Assembly: GCA_900542575.1 (NCBI GenBank) | Contig: UQOE01000001.1 | Span: forward strand, 1-64,000 | From: an uncultured Oscillospiraceae bacterium | GTDB lineage: Bacteria > Bacillota > Clostridia > Oscillospirales > Acutalibacteraceae | Reading direction: 5' to 3' | DNA length: 64,000 bases | Shown: piece by piece, positions 1 through 8,366 of the stretch | Layout: each line of letters opens with the position of its first letter | Numbering within the stretch: position 1 is the first letter of the stretch | Position numbers and translations under genes: made by a program | The notes under the pieces: model-generated | The model's input: only the letters and a program-made list of their open reading frames with translations | Told to the model about the DNA's origin: nothing | Database searches by the model: none

Positions 1-67
1 TCTAAGTTGGTGTACTCTCTTTTTATGGAAAATGAGCCCCGTTTTCTACAAAACCAGTGAAAAAGAA

Positions 68-119
68 AGGCGCCGTGCCAAAACGGTTTAATTAACCGTT
101 TTGACACGACCCCTTTTTA
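68..119. terminator. Bidirectional terminator downstream of upp
   Basis: A long inverted repeat (ccaaaacggtt ... aaccgttttg, extended by gccgtg/cacgac) sits just after the upp stop codon. On the minus strand it is followed by a T-rich tract (gcctttctttttc) and on the plus strand by cccctttttat, so it could end transcription from either side. It closes the rpiB-upp unit. Confidence 0.75.
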
Positions 120-129
120 TCGGAATCTA

Positions 130-759
130 TTATTTCGTACCAAAAATTCGGTCGCCGGCATCTCCGAGGCCCGGGACAATATAGGCGTCCTCATTGAGAC
201 GCTCGTCCATGGCCGCCGCATAGATATCGACGTCCGGGTGTTTTTCCTGAAGCGCACGAATTCCTTCCGGAGCGGCGATGATGCACATAAACCGAATGCT
301 CTTAGGTCTGTATTTTTTAATCTGGTCAATGGCATCAATGGCTGAGCCGCCTGTGGCAAGCATTGGATCCAGCAGAAAGACGTCGCGCTCTTCTGTGTCC
401 TGCGGCAATTTGCAGTAATACGGGACCGGCTTTTTCGTCTCTTCGTCCCGATACATGCCAATATGGCCAACTTTGGCCGAGGGAATGAGCTGCAGGATAC
501 CGTCCACCATGCCAAGACCGGCTCGCAGAATAGGAACAATGGCGAGCTTTTTGCCGCCAAGCTCATTGGCCATGCAGAGGCCCATAGGGGTTTCCACCTG
601 CTTGGGCTGCAAGGGGAGATCTCTTGTGGCCTCATAGCATTCCAGCATGGCGATCTCACTGATCAGGCTGCGGAACTCCTGGGTTCCGGTGTTTTTGTCT
701 CTCAGTATGGAAAGCTTGTGCTGAATAAGAGGATGGTTCGTAATGGTAAGTGTTGACAT
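130..759 (-). CDS. upp: Uracil phosphoribosyltransferase
   Basis: This enzyme makes UMP from uracil and PRPP in pyrimidine salvage in the cytoplasm. The 209-residue length is the usual length of the family. Visible motifs are the PRPP-binding stretch LLDPMLATGGSA, the upstream IVPILRAGLGMVDG segment and the C-terminal YIVPGLGDAGDR uracil-binding region. I chose the ATG at 759, giving MSTLTI, because a GGGGG ribosome binding site lies seven bases upstream; an in-frame TTG two codons earlier overlaps that site. It follows rpiB by 12 bases, so the two are probably co-transcribed. The function is secure. Confidence 0.97.
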   Translation of the reverse strand: MSTLTITNHPLIQHKLSILRDKNTGTQEFRSLISEIAMLECYEATRDLPLQPKQVETPMGLCMANELGGKKLAIVPILRAGLGMVDGILQLIPSAKVGHIGMYRDEETKKPVPYYCKLPQDTEERDVFLLDPMLATGGSAIDAIDQIKKYRPKSIRFMCIIAAPEGIRALQEKHPDVDIYAAAMDERLNEDAYIVPGLGDAGDRIFGTK

Positions 760-771
760 GAACAAGCCCCC

Positions 772-1206
772 TTATTTCTCGAGGTCCATGACCATATCAA
801 CCCGTCTCTGATGACGGCCGCCCTCAAAGGAGTTGTCCAGGAAGGTGTCGACAATTTTCAGGGCAAGACCCGGACCAATAACCCTTGCTCCCATGCAGAG
901 GACATTTGCGTCATTGTGTTTTCTCGTGAATTCTGCGCTGAATGTATCGCCGCAGACAGCTGCGCGGATGCCCTTGCATTTATTGGCTGCCATAGACATG
1001 CCAATACCGGTTCCGCAGATGAGAATGCCGCACTCTGCCTCGCCGGAAGTCACTGCATCACAGACTTTCTTAGCATAGACCGGGTAGTCAACGGACTCTG
1101 TAGAATTTGTGCCGAAATCTTTGAATTTGACGCCCCGCTCTTTGAGATGTTTCATAACCTCTTGTTTCAGTTCATACCCGCCGTGGTCGCATCCAATTGC
1201 AAGCAT
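772..1206 (-). CDS. rpiB: Ribose 5-phosphate isomerase B (RpiB/LacAB family)
   Basis: This enzyme interconverts ribose 5-phosphate and ribulose 5-phosphate in the pentose phosphate pathway, supplying PRPP precursors. The 144-residue protein opens with IGCDHGGYELK and carries the family's CGTGIGMSMAANK anion-hole and catalytic Cys motif, followed by a DTFSAEFTRKHNDANVL segment typical of RpiB. The start at 1206 is set by AGAGGAGG seven bases upstream; a longer reading frame begins before the binding site and is unlikely. It lies between tsaB and upp. The upp neighbour fits a shared role in ribose and nucleotide supply. A galactose-6-phosphate isomerase subunit is a less likely alternative. Confidence 0.93.
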   Translation of the reverse strand: MLAIGCDHGGYELKQEVMKHLKERGVKFKDFGTNSTESVDYPVYAKKVCDAVTSGEAECGILICGTGIGMSMAANKCKGIRAAVCGDTFSAEFTRKHNDANVLCMGARVIGPGLALKIVDTFLDNSFEGGRHQRRVDMVMDLEK

Positions 1207-1223
1207 ATGCTGCCTCCTCTGTA

Positions 1224-1940
1224 TCACTGGTTTTTGGACTGTTGTTTTCTTTTCAGTTCCCGTTCCGCCTGCGGTGCCCGCAGGTAAACCGGAAGCAGCT
1301 GGTCCGAAGACACCGGCGCAGCTCCCGCTGCAGCCTTCGCCTCCGCACAGAGCCCAACACCGACCGCGTTCTGAAAACGGAGGGGCTGCGGCGCGAGTTC
1401 CAGATTTCCCAGCTTTTCACGAAGGCTATTATAGCACAACTCCGCACCGTCCCCAACCAGAACGATTGGCTTTGAATACTGCAGAAGCTGTTCTCCAAGC
1501 TGTTCGATGGAAATAGCAGAATCCTCCGTAAGGCGTGTGACAGCGCTGCCGGCGATCTCAAAGCATGCGGTATAAACCTGTTTTCTTCTCGCATCCATGG
1601 CGCCGCATACAATGCAGTCTTTGACTCCGGAATAGAGATAGGCCATGGATTCCAGTGTGGAGACGGGAAAAATGCAGTCCCCGCGGAACAGGGTCAGCCC
1701 CTTTAGAGCCGCGACGCCGATCCGGACACCGGTGAAGGATCCAGGGCCGGCATTGATGGCAAATTGATCCATCTGCTCCAGAGTATAGCCTGCATTGGAA
1801 AGGATACTGTTCACCATTGGAATCAGCGTCTGGCTGTGGGTCAGGCCGATATTGGTATAGGCAAAACTCCGAACCACTCCGTCTTCCAGAACTGCAGCAC
1901 TGGCCGGTGTGGCCGAACAGTCGATAGCAAGTATTTTCAT
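1224..1940 (-). CDS. tsaB: tRNA threonylcarbamoyladenosine biosynthesis protein TsaB
   Basis: TsaB is the non-catalytic ASKHA-fold partner of TsaD and TsaE in making t6A at position 37 of ANN-decoding tRNAs. The N-terminus MKILAIDCSATPASAA and the AINAGPGSFTGVRIG segment are the family's hallmarks. At 238 residues it is of normal length. It overlaps tsaE by four bases (ATGA type), so the two are translationally coupled. Neither TsaD nor TsaC is in the window. The C-terminus is Lys/Arg-rich but unremarkable. Confidence 0.95.
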   Translation of the reverse strand: MKILAIDCSATPASAAVLEDGVVRSFAYTNIGLTHSQTLIPMVNSILSNAGYTLEQMDQFAINAGPGSFTGVRIGVAALKGLTLFRGDCIFPVSTLESMAYLYSGVKDCIVCGAMDARRKQVYTACFEIAGSAVTRLTEDSAISIEQLGEQLLQYSKPIVLVGDGAELCYNSLREKLGNLELAPQPLRFQNAVGVGLCAEAKAAAGAAPVSSDQLLPVYLRAPQAERELKRKQQSKNQ

Positions 1941-2371
1941 GCAATTGCCTCCCCTGAGATAGCAATGATTCGTGCCGACTCGTTGTCCGGCGCCTTTCGG
2001 ATCTCTACGCGAATGCAGTCTTCCGGCAGAGCATTCTCAATATTTTCGCTCCACTCAACGGCGAGAACATAACCCATATCTATGTAATCGTAAAAACCGG
2101 TAGCGTCGAGATCGTCCCATGTGGAAATACGGTACATATCGAAATGGACGAGGGGCGGATTTCCGCCGTACTCCTGCACCAGGGCGAAGGTAGGACTGCT
2201 GACGGCCTCTGTTGCATGCAGGCCGCGGGCAAGGCCGCGGGTAAATACCGTTTTCCCCATCCCCATGCCGCCGAAAAAGGCAACTACGCTGCCGGGGTGC
2301 AGCCCGGCAGCGAGCCGCTCTCCCAGTGCTTCGGTCTCCTGCGGAGATTCTGTTCGAAATTCGCTCATCAT
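1937..2371 (-). CDS. tsaE: tRNA threonylcarbamoyladenosine biosynthesis ATPase TsaE
   Basis: TsaE is the small P-loop ATPase of the TsaBDE complex. The Walker A motif is GGMGMGKT at about residues 34-41, followed by the SSPTFALVQEY switch region and the HFDMYR motif characteristic of TsaE. The 144-residue length is normal. The ATG at 2371 has a TGAGGGA ribosome binding site; the next codon is also ATG and could serve instead. It is the first gene of the tsaE-tsaB-rpiB-upp run and is divergent from rodA. Confidence 0.95.
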   Translation of the reverse strand: MMSEFRTESPQETEALGERLAAGLHPGSVVAFFGGMGMGKTVFTRGLARGLHATEAVSSPTFALVQEYGGNPPLVHFDMYRISTWDDLDATGFYDYIDMGYVLAVEWSENIENALPEDCIRVEIRKAPDNESARIIAISGEAIA

Positions 2372-2399
2372 GATCCCTCAGTCTGTCAAAGTTATAGAT

Positions 2400-2427
2400 A
2401 TTCTAACATCATTTTCGTGGAATTCAA
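2400..2427 (-). promoter_or_regulatory. Probable sigma-A promoter for tsaE-tsaB-rpiB-upp
   Basis: On the minus strand TTGAAT and TAGAAT are separated by 16 bases, about 30 bases upstream of the tsaE start. The match is reasonable but not perfect, and it sits back-to-back with the rodA promoter. Confidence 0.45.
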
Positions 2428-2445
2428 CCGAATCGCCTCCCGTTC

Positions 2446-2474
2446 TTGAAAATTGAATCCCGCCCTTTTATAAT
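2446..2474 (+). promoter_or_regulatory. Sigma-A promoter for rodA
   Basis: TTGAAA and a perfect TATAAT are separated by exactly 17 bases, 47 bases before the rodA ATG. The spacing and match are close to the housekeeping consensus. Confidence 0.7.
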
Positions 2475-2520
2475 GTTTTTACTGTAAATCGATACTTTGA
2501 ATAAAAAGGAAATTGTCTTT

Positions 2521-4038
2521 ATGTCCATCAACAAAGATTCCATCTCCTATTTCTGGAAGGGCACAGACAAGGTACTGCTCTTTCTCTGCCTGATCACCTC
2601 GGCATTCGGTGCCTTAATGGTCTACAGTGCTACACGGCATACGGTTGACGGAACGGGATTTCCCCGGGACGCCCTTACAATGATCGTCGCCATAATCATC
2701 GGCGTCGTCATAGCCCTGGTTCTCTCCGCCTTTGACTTTGATGCCTACTGCAAGCTCTGGTGGCTATGGGGGTCTTTAGGCATTTTGCTAATGATCCTCG
2801 TCATGCTCATCGGCGTCGCCCCCTCTGCCCGTGAAGATGCCCGAACCTGGATCAACCTCGGCATCATCTATTTCCAGCCCTCCGAGCTGGTCAAAGCTTT
2901 CTTTATCACCACATTTTCGGTTCATCTCTACGCCGTCAAGGAACGGATGAACAGCATTCGAAATGTTCTCCTTCTGACCCTGCATTTGCTTATCCCGTTC
3001 GTTCTGGTCGCCATGTCCGGCGATGACGGCTCTGCACTGGTCTTTTTCCTGATCGGTCTGAATATGATTTTCGTCGCAGGTCTCAACTGGAAATATATCG
3101 TCAGCGCATTCGCCATTGTAGCCGCTGCCATTCCGCTCTTCTGGAGCAAGCTCAGCGAATTTCAGCGTCAGCGCTTTGTCGTCATCTGGAATCCGGAGCG
3201 CTATCCTGCCACGGCCTATCAGCAGAACCAGGGTCTCGCCGCCATCTACAACGGCGGATTCCTCGGGACCGGTCTCTTCAAAGGGCAGTATACCCAGTCC
3301 GGTGCAGTGCCGGAGAGCTGGAACGACATGATCTTCACGGTCATCGGTGAGGAACTCGGCGTCATCGGCGGACTCATTGCGGTCGGCCTTCTGACTGCCA
3401 TCGTGCTCCGCATCATCCACAATGGCCGCGTCTCCATTGATGGCCCGGCCCAGTACGCCTGCATCGGCATCTCGAGTATGATTGCCATTCAGACCTTCAT
3501 CAATCTCGCCATGGTATTCCGCATCGGTCCGGTTATCGGCATTACACTCCCGTTCTTCAGCGCAGGCGGTTCTTCCACACTATGTCTGTACGTCGCCATT
3601 GGACTGGTCATGAGTATTTACCATTCCTACTATACCGAAACCCGTGACAACAGCATGCACCTCATCGGTGTCGTCTCCCCGTTCAAGAGCGTCTACAGCG
3701 ACGACAAAGTAGACCAGGATATGCGCACATCGGCTCATCGGTTTGGACAGACGGACAGCAGCAACCACAGCCGCCACGAGGACACAAAAATTACCAATTC
3801 ACTTGGGCAGCGCACCAAGCGACAGGTCAAACGCATTACCCGAAAAGCCAATGCCATTCTTCCGGACTACCGCCATGGAAGAATCAATTACGACTTTGAC
3901 CACAAGAATCGTAAATCACCGCCTTCCCACGCCACATTCAAGAAGAAGAAAAACAGCTCCCTTCCCTCCGGTGCTTATTACAAGCCGCGTTCCGGGAGCA
4001 GCCGCGCCCATCGGTACGACGACGAGAACAGGAAATAA
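2521..4038 (+). CDS. FtsW/RodA/SpoVE-family peptidoglycan glycosyltransferase (SEDS)
   Basis: SEDS proteins polymerise lipid II into glycan strands in the membrane. The first 390 or so residues are strongly hydrophobic, about ten membrane segments. They contain the family signatures WINLGIIYFQPSE, RIGPVIGITLPFFSAGGSS and NPERYPATAYQQNQ. The ATG at 2521 is chosen because AAAAGGAAA lies about ten bases upstream; an upstream in-frame TTG lacks a site. The 505-residue length exceeds the usual 370-400 because of a C-terminal tail of roughly 110 residues rich in Lys, Arg, His and Ser, presumably cytoplasmic. The gene is monocistronic. Sequence alone does not decide between RodA and FtsW; the YSATRH segment occurs in both. 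Confidence 0.93.
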   Translation: MSINKDSISYFWKGTDKVLLFLCLITSAFGALMVYSATRHTVDGTGFPRDALTMIVAIIIGVVIALVLSAFDFDAYCKLWWLWGSLGILLMILVMLIGVAPSAREDARTWINLGIIYFQPSELVKAFFITTFSVHLYAVKERMNSIRNVLLLTLHLLIPFVLVAMSGDDGSALVFFLIGLNMIFVAGLNWKYIVSAFAIVAAAIPLFWSKLSEFQRQRFVVIWNPERYPATAYQQNQGLAAIYNGGFLGTGLFKGQYTQSGAVPESWNDMIFTVIGEELGVIGGLIAVGLLTAIVLRIIHNGRVSIDGPAQYACIGISSMIAIQTFINLAMVFRIGPVIGITLPFFSAGGSSTLCLYVAIGLVMSIYHSYYTETRDNSMHLIGVVSPFKSVYSDDKVDQDMRTSAHRFGQTDSSNHSRHEDTKITNSLGQRTKRQVKRITRKANAILPDYRHGRINYDFDHKNRKSPPSHATFKKKKNSSLPSGAYYKPRSGSSRAHRYDDENRK

Positions 4039-4042
4039 CGCT

Positions 4043-4077
4043 AAAAAATCCGCCCTCAGTCGGGCGGATTTTTTTTG
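4043..4077. terminator. Bidirectional terminator between rodA and folK
   Basis: The hairpin aatccgccc-tcagt-cgggcggatt is flanked by six A on one side and eight T on the other, so it works for rodA (plus) and the folate operon (minus). It overlaps the last codons and stop of folK. Confidence 0.9.
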
Positions 4078-4523
4078 AGTTCTTCATAAAGTTCCTGTAT
4101 TGTCACATGATACTCCGGGTCCAAATAGTCCGGTGCAATTTCCGCCAGCGGGCCCAGCACAAAAGCACGGTTTTTCCGGTCCGGATGCGGAAGGATCAGA
4201 TCTTCCGTATGAAGGATCCGGTCTTCGTAGTAAATGAGATCCAGATCGAGCGTGCGGGGACCCCAGTGGATCTTTCGGACCCGGTGCTGCTCTTTTTCAA
4301 TGGCGAGCATCGTATGGAGCAGGGGTTCCGGCTCCAGCTTCGTCTCCGCCAGGACCGCAAGGTTCAGGAAATCCGGCTGATCGGTGACCCCATAAGGAGC
4401 GGTTTCCCAGGTGGAAGAACGTGCAAGAATCGGCCCGATCTGAGTTTCAATGGAGCGGATGCCGTTTTCAATGATCTCCTCCCTGTCTCCCAGATTGGAG
4501 CCGATGGCGATATAGGCTCTCAT
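4056..4523 (-). CDS. folK: 2-amino-4-hydroxy-6-hydroxymethyldihydropteridine pyrophosphokinase
   Basis: FolK transfers pyrophosphate from ATP to 6-hydroxymethyl-7,8-dihydropterin, one step before FolP. The 155-residue protein shows AIGSNLGDRE at the N-terminus, the WETAPYGVTDQPDFLN substrate loop, the HWGPRTLDLDLIYY ATP/Mg motif and LPHPDRKNRAFVLGPLAEI near the end. It overlaps folP by four bases and is the last gene of the folate operon. Its stop codon lies inside the operon's terminator hairpin. Confidence 0.97.
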   Translation of the reverse strand: MRAYIAIGSNLGDREEIIENGIRSIETQIGPILARSSTWETAPYGVTDQPDFLNLAVLAETKLEPEPLLHTMLAIEKEQHRVRKIHWGPRTLDLDLIYYEDRILHTEDLILPHPDRKNRAFVLGPLAEIAPDYLDPEYHVTIQELYEELKKNPPD

Positions 4524-5356
4524 TGCAGCACCTCTGCCATGCGGACTGCATCGAGGTTTTCTTTGACGTCGTGGACTCGTGCCATCTCCACCCCGTGCAT
4601 CGCCGCATAGACGGAGACACCCACGGTCCCAAAGAGTCGCTCATCCGGGTCATCTTCATGGAGGGCAGTGCCGATAAAGCTCTTTCGGGAAACCGCAAGA
4701 AGCTGCGGAAGATCCAGATCCTGGAACCGGTCGATGTGTTTCAGCAGTTCAATATTGTGCTCATAGGTCTTGCCGAATCCTATGCCGAGATCATAGATGA
4801 TACGTTCCTCGGAGACGCCGTTGGAGAGGGCGTACTCAATTTGCCGTTCCAAAAAAGCATAGACATCTTCCACGACATTTTCATAATATGGGTGGTCCTG
4901 CATATGGTCCGGCCGGCCCTGGATATGCATCAGGATAACGGGCACCTGATTGTCTGCGGCCACATGTACCATATCAGGGTCAAACGTGAGACCGGAGATA
5001 TCGTTCAGAATGTCGACGCCCGCCTCGCAGGCCGCCTGTGCGGTGGACGCATGATAGGTATCCACCGAAAGGAGAATATCCGGATAGCGAGACTTGATTT
5101 CCCGGATAACCGGGCAGACCCGGGCAATTTCCTCATCCGGTGTAACCGGAGCCGAACCCGGGCGGGTGGATTCCCCGCCGATGTCAAGGAAGGAAGCACC
5201 CTCCCCGATCAGCTTTTCCGCGCGCGCCATTGCATCGGTTGGATCCAGCGTGCGGGAACCGGCGAAGAAGGAGTCAGGCGTCACATTGATGATGCCCATC
5301 ATCTCCATCTCCGTAAAACTGTGAATGGTGTTGTCTTTTAGAAGAATATGTCTCAT
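4520..5356 (-). CDS. folP: Dihydropteroate synthase
   Basis: FolP condenses hydroxymethyl-dihydropterin pyrophosphate with p-aminobenzoate to give dihydropteroate, and is the sulfonamide target. The 278-residue TIM-barrel protein has MMGIINVTPDSFFAGSRT, FLDIGGESTRPGSAPV and the late AVSRKSFIG motif, all diagnostic. It overlaps folE2 and folK by four bases each. The start codon ATG at 5356 is inside the folE2 3' end. Confidence 0.97.
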   Translation of the reverse strand: MRHILLKDNTIHSFTEMEMMGIINVTPDSFFAGSRTLDPTDAMARAEKLIGEGASFLDIGGESTRPGSAPVTPDEEIARVCPVIREIKSRYPDILLSVDTYHASTAQAACEAGVDILNDISGLTFDPDMVHVAADNQVPVILMHIQGRPDHMQDHPYYENVVEDVYAFLERQIEYALSNGVSEERIIYDLGIGFGKTYEHNIELLKHIDRFQDLDLPQLLAVSRKSFIGTALHEDDPDERLFGTVGVSVYAAMHGVEMARVHDVKENLDAVRMAEVLQ

Positions 5357-6135
5357 TTGCGTACTTCAGAACCTCCCAGGACTTTGGCAAATGCCTGATG
5401 ATTGTGGATGCTCTCCATGCTCTCCACCTGAATTTCGTATTTGCGGATATCCGGCAGAGTATCCATGCGCTGTTTGGCCTCCCGGCATACATCCTCGACA
5501 AACCGGGGATGGTCGTAGGCATATTCGGTCACATATTTCTCATCCGGCCGTTTCAGAAGTGTGTAGAGCGGCGAAGAGGCAGAGTCCTCAGAAATTTTTA
5601 CAAATGTCTCAAAGGGAATAAACTTCCGCGTGTTGGCCGTAATAGTAACCAGGGCCCGTTGATTGTGGGCCGAATAATCGGAAATTTCTTTTGAGCAGGG
5701 GCAGAGCGTGGTCACCGGCGTACAGACCGTCGTCTCCATCTCCAGCCGATCATCGTCCAGCAGAGCTGCACGGACTTCCGCGTCCACACTCAGCAGAGAG
5801 GGGTTCCCGGTCACCGGAGATTTTTTATGTACAAAATATTTCAGCCGGATATCGAGGAAGCTGGTCTCGGCGTCAAGATGATTGCGCATCTTCTGCAGCC
5901 ATTCGTGGATATGCTTTAAATCCAGCCGGTTGGATTCCTGCAGCACTTCTACAAAGCGCGACATATGCGTCCCCTTCTGGTTCGGCCCGAGACCGACCGA
6001 GCAGCTGATATCTGCAGTGGCGGTCATCCAGTTGCCCTCGGCATCTTTGATTTCGACTGGATATACAAGATCTTTTATGCCGACCTCATTGAGCGAGATA
6101 TTCCGCTCATCGAACTGGCTCTGTACGTCTTTCAT
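5353..6135 (-). CDS. folE2: GTP cyclohydrolase FolE2 (type IB)
   Basis: FolE2 converts GTP to 7,8-dihydroneopterin triphosphate, the entry step for folate and queuosine pterins. It is the metal-promiscuous type unrelated in sequence to FolE. The 260-residue protein carries the FolE2 hallmark TLCPCSKEISDYSAHNQR at about residues 145-162, with the catalytic Cys, and the GLGPNQKGTHMSRF segment. It is translationally coupled to the PTPS gene upstream and to folP downstream. No type IA folE is in the window. Confidence 0.95.
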   Translation of the reverse strand: MKDVQSQFDERNISLNEVGIKDLVYPVEIKDAEGNWMTATADISCSVGLGPNQKGTHMSRFVEVLQESNRLDLKHIHEWLQKMRNHLDAETSFLDIRLKYFVHKKSPVTGNPSLLSVDAEVRAALLDDDRLEMETTVCTPVTTLCPCSKEISDYSAHNQRALVTITANTRKFIPFETFVKISEDSASSPLYTLLKRPDEKYVTEYAYDHPRFVEDVCREAKQRMDTLPDIRKYEIQVESMESIHNHQAFAKVLGGSEVRK

Positions 6136-6494
6136 GCTTCGTCTCCTCTGTAAATAACACCCTGGGTCGCTGTCTCCCAGACCTCAATCTCATATAGCTG
6201 GCAGCCGACCTCCTGGAACTTCGGCTCCAGTGTATCCCAGATATATATGGCAATATTTTCTGCCGTCGGCTGTTCGATAAAATCATTGATATACTGGTGA
6301 TCAAACTGGTTCAGGACGTTTTCCTTTACAATGGTTTTTACATCGGCAAAGTCACAGACCATATCCTCTTCATTGCGGCGGCCATTCAATTTAACAACCA
6401 GTTTATAGGTGTGTCCATGCAGCCGTTCGCATTTCCCGTGATAATGAACCAGATTATGGGCTGCATCGAACTTAAACTCTTTGATGAGAATCAT
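6132..6494 (-). CDS. 6-pyruvoyl-tetrahydropterin synthase family protein, CExxHGH (PTPS-I/III) type
   Basis: The 120-residue protein has the PTPS zinc-binding histidines (FDAAHNL and HGHTY) and the catalytic stretch CERLHGH at about residues 22-28. In this family a Cys at the first position marks QueD (6-carboxy-tetrahydropterin synthase), whereas a Glu at the next position marks PTPS-III enzymes, which cleave dihydroneopterin triphosphate to hydroxymethyl-dihydropterin in place of FolB. This protein has both. It sits between folC and folE2 in a folate operon that lacks folB. I infer that it supplies the FolB bypass and possibly queuosine too. The fold assignment is firm; the dual activity is inference. 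Confidence 0.88.
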   Translation of the reverse strand: MILIKEFKFDAAHNLVHYHGKCERLHGHTYKLVVKLNGRRNEEDMVCDFADVKTIVKENVLNQFDHQYINDFIEQPTAENIAIYIWDTLEPKFQEVGCQLYEIEVWETATQGVIYRGDEA

Positions 6495-8314
6495 CTGAGA
6501 TACCTCTCCTTTTCCGTTATTACAGCATCCAGTGGGACATCCCAGGTTTCCGCCGGAACTTTTCCCGTCTTCTGTGCCTCAAAGGCCGCGCCCATGACCT
6601 CGGCGTTCGTACATTTCGGCAGATAGCGATCATAATAGCCGGCTCCCATACCCATCCGCATGCAGGATTCATCAAATGCGGTCAGAGGGCTGATTACGAG
6701 GTCGATCTCCTCCGGCGGAACCAGATCCGAATGCTCCGGGACGGGCTCAGGAATGTGAAAGGCACCGGGATGCCACCCGTTCTCGCCAACCGGAATCCGC
6801 GCCTCCATCTGCGATTCACTGATGCAGAGCGGATAGGCTATGCGCTTTCCATCTGCTTCCGCGAATTGAATCAGGGGTTCCAGGGATACTTCTCCCCGAA
6901 CCGCCCGGTAGAGCAGAATGGTTTTTGCATTTTGATAAGCTTTCGTGCTTCGAATCTTTTCACAGACAGATGCAGATCTTTGTGTTCGTTCGGATACTGT
7001 CAGGGAATCCCGTGCCGAAATCTTCCGATGGCGCAGCCAGGTGCGGTACACTTTTGGGAACTCGGTCCGCACCGCCCCGGCCAGATAGAGCGAGCCGAAG
7101 GAGACCAGGATACCATCTTCGCCGGCGGCATCCAGAGCAGATCGAATTCCGTCTTTCACCTGGTCAAACGCCTGAGCTTTCGCCCCCGCGCGGTTCAGAT
7201 ATTCCGCGAGATCTGCCGCCGGAAGCGCGCGGTCGCTGAACGGAGTCAGGCAGATGAATTCCTGCGCCAGTGGGATAACTTTTGCCATCATAGCCTGATA
7301 ATCTTTATCGGCGAGTACGCCCAGAAGAAAGACATACTTCTTTCCGGGCAAAAGCTGCTTCAGACTTCCGCACAGGGCATCAACGCACTGGGGATTGTGC
7401 CCGCCGTCCAAAATAAACAGCGGTTCCTGTCGGAAGACCTCAAAGCGGGCCGGCCATTCGACCTGGGCGAGTCCTTCCCGGATGGCCTCTTCGGAAATAT
7501 TCCAGCCCCGGGTTCGGAGGGCGTCCAGGGTATCCAGTGCCACGGCAGCGTTGTTCAGCTGGTAGTCCCCTATGAGATTCAAGTGAAGATCCGTCCGTTC
7601 CCGGTAATCAAATATCTGACCCTGAAGCGAGCAGCTGTGCGCGCGAAGCTTTGAGAAGTCAGAAAGGAGCAGCGGATCCTGTGCTTTTCTGCAGGCGTCT
7701 TCAACGACCTTTTTTGCATCTGCCTCTCCGTCATAGCAGACCACCGCGCTGCCCGGCTTAATGATGCCGGCTTTGTTCTGAGCAATTTCTGCAATCGTAT
7801 TGCCCAGAAATTCGGTATGTTCCAGACCAATGTTTGTGATAACAGCGACTTCGGGAGCATCGATGACATTTGTACTGTCCAGCAGGCCGCCGAGGCCGAC
7901 TTCCAGCACGACGATGTCACAGTGCTCCTGTGCAAAATACAGCATGCCGATAGCGGTAACAAGTTCAAACTGACTGGGGTGGTCCTCCATGGCATCAGCT
8001 GCAGACTTCACCTGCTCTGTGAGCTCCGCCAGACGAGGTCCGGGAATATTTTTACCGCAGATTCGCATGCGCTCACAGAAATCCTGGATAAACGGCGACG
8101 TATAGAGTCCCGTCTTCAAGCCTGCTTTTCGCAGGACAGCGTCCAGCATGGCACAAGTGCTGCCTTTGCCATTGCTACCGGCGACGTGGACAAACTTCAG
8201 CTGTTTCTGGGGATTACCCAGCCGCTCCAGCAGTTCCCGGGTACGGTCGAGTCCCAGACGCATCGTGCTCCAGGTATAGTTGTCAATGTATTGAATGGCT
8301 TCGTATTTGGTCAA
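6491..8314 (-). CDS. folC: Fusion of folylpolyglutamate/dihydrofolate synthase and 5-formyltetrahydrofolate cyclo-ligase
   Basis: The N-terminal ~420 residues are FolC: the P-loop HVAGSNGKGST, LEVGLGGLLDSTN, ITNIGLEHTEFLG and LDGGHNP motifs are all present. It adds glutamate to dihydropteroate and folates. The C-terminal ~180 residues are a 5-formyl-THF cyclo-ligase (MTHFS): RSASVCEKI, YRAVRGEVSLEPL and the phosphate-binding MGMGAGYYDRYLPK. The two are usually separate genes. The start is a TTG at 8314, with AAAGGAG seven bases upstream; this site lies inside the leader hairpin, so initiation is probably regulated. It is the first gene of the folate operon and overlaps the PTPS gene by four bases. 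Confidence 0.93.
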   Translation of the reverse strand: MTKYEAIQYIDNYTWSTMRLGLDRTRELLERLGNPQKQLKFVHVAGSNGKGSTCAMLDAVLRKAGLKTGLYTSPFIQDFCERMRICGKNIPGPRLAELTEQVKSAADAMEDHPSQFELVTAIGMLYFAQEHCDIVVLEVGLGGLLDSTNVIDAPEVAVITNIGLEHTEFLGNTIAEIAQNKAGIIKPGSAVVCYDGEADAKKVVEDACRKAQDPLLLSDFSKLRAHSCSLQGQIFDYRERTDLHLNLIGDYQLNNAAVALDTLDALRTRGWNISEEAIREGLAQVEWPARFEVFRQEPLFILDGGHNPQCVDALCGSLKQLLPGKKYVFLLGVLADKDYQAMMAKVIPLAQEFICLTPFSDRALPAADLAEYLNRAGAKAQAFDQVKDGIRSALDAAGEDGILVSFGSLYLAGAVRTEFPKVYRTWLRHRKISARDSLTVSERTQRSASVCEKIRSTKAYQNAKTILLYRAVRGEVSLEPLIQFAEADGKRIAYPLCISESQMEARIPVGENGWHPGAFHIPEPVPEHSDLVPPEEIDLVISPLTAFDESCMRMGMGAGYYDRYLPKCTNAEVMGAAFEAQKTGKVPAETWDVPLDAVITEKERYLR

Positions 8315-8319
8315 AATAA

Positions 8320-8352
8320 AACTCCTTTCGCGCAAATGCCACGAAAGGAGTT
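8320..8352 (-). terminator. Riboswitch expression platform: SD-sequestering / terminator-like hairpin
   Basis: On the minus strand an 11-bp perfect stem (aactcctttcg / cgaaaggagtt) ends in TTATTTT. The 3' arm contains the AAAGGAG ribosome binding site of folC. The hairpin can therefore hide the binding site and may also act as an intrinsic terminator. It lies immediately downstream of the THF aptamer. Confidence 0.75.
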
Positions 8353-8366
8353 GGAATGCTCTTAGG

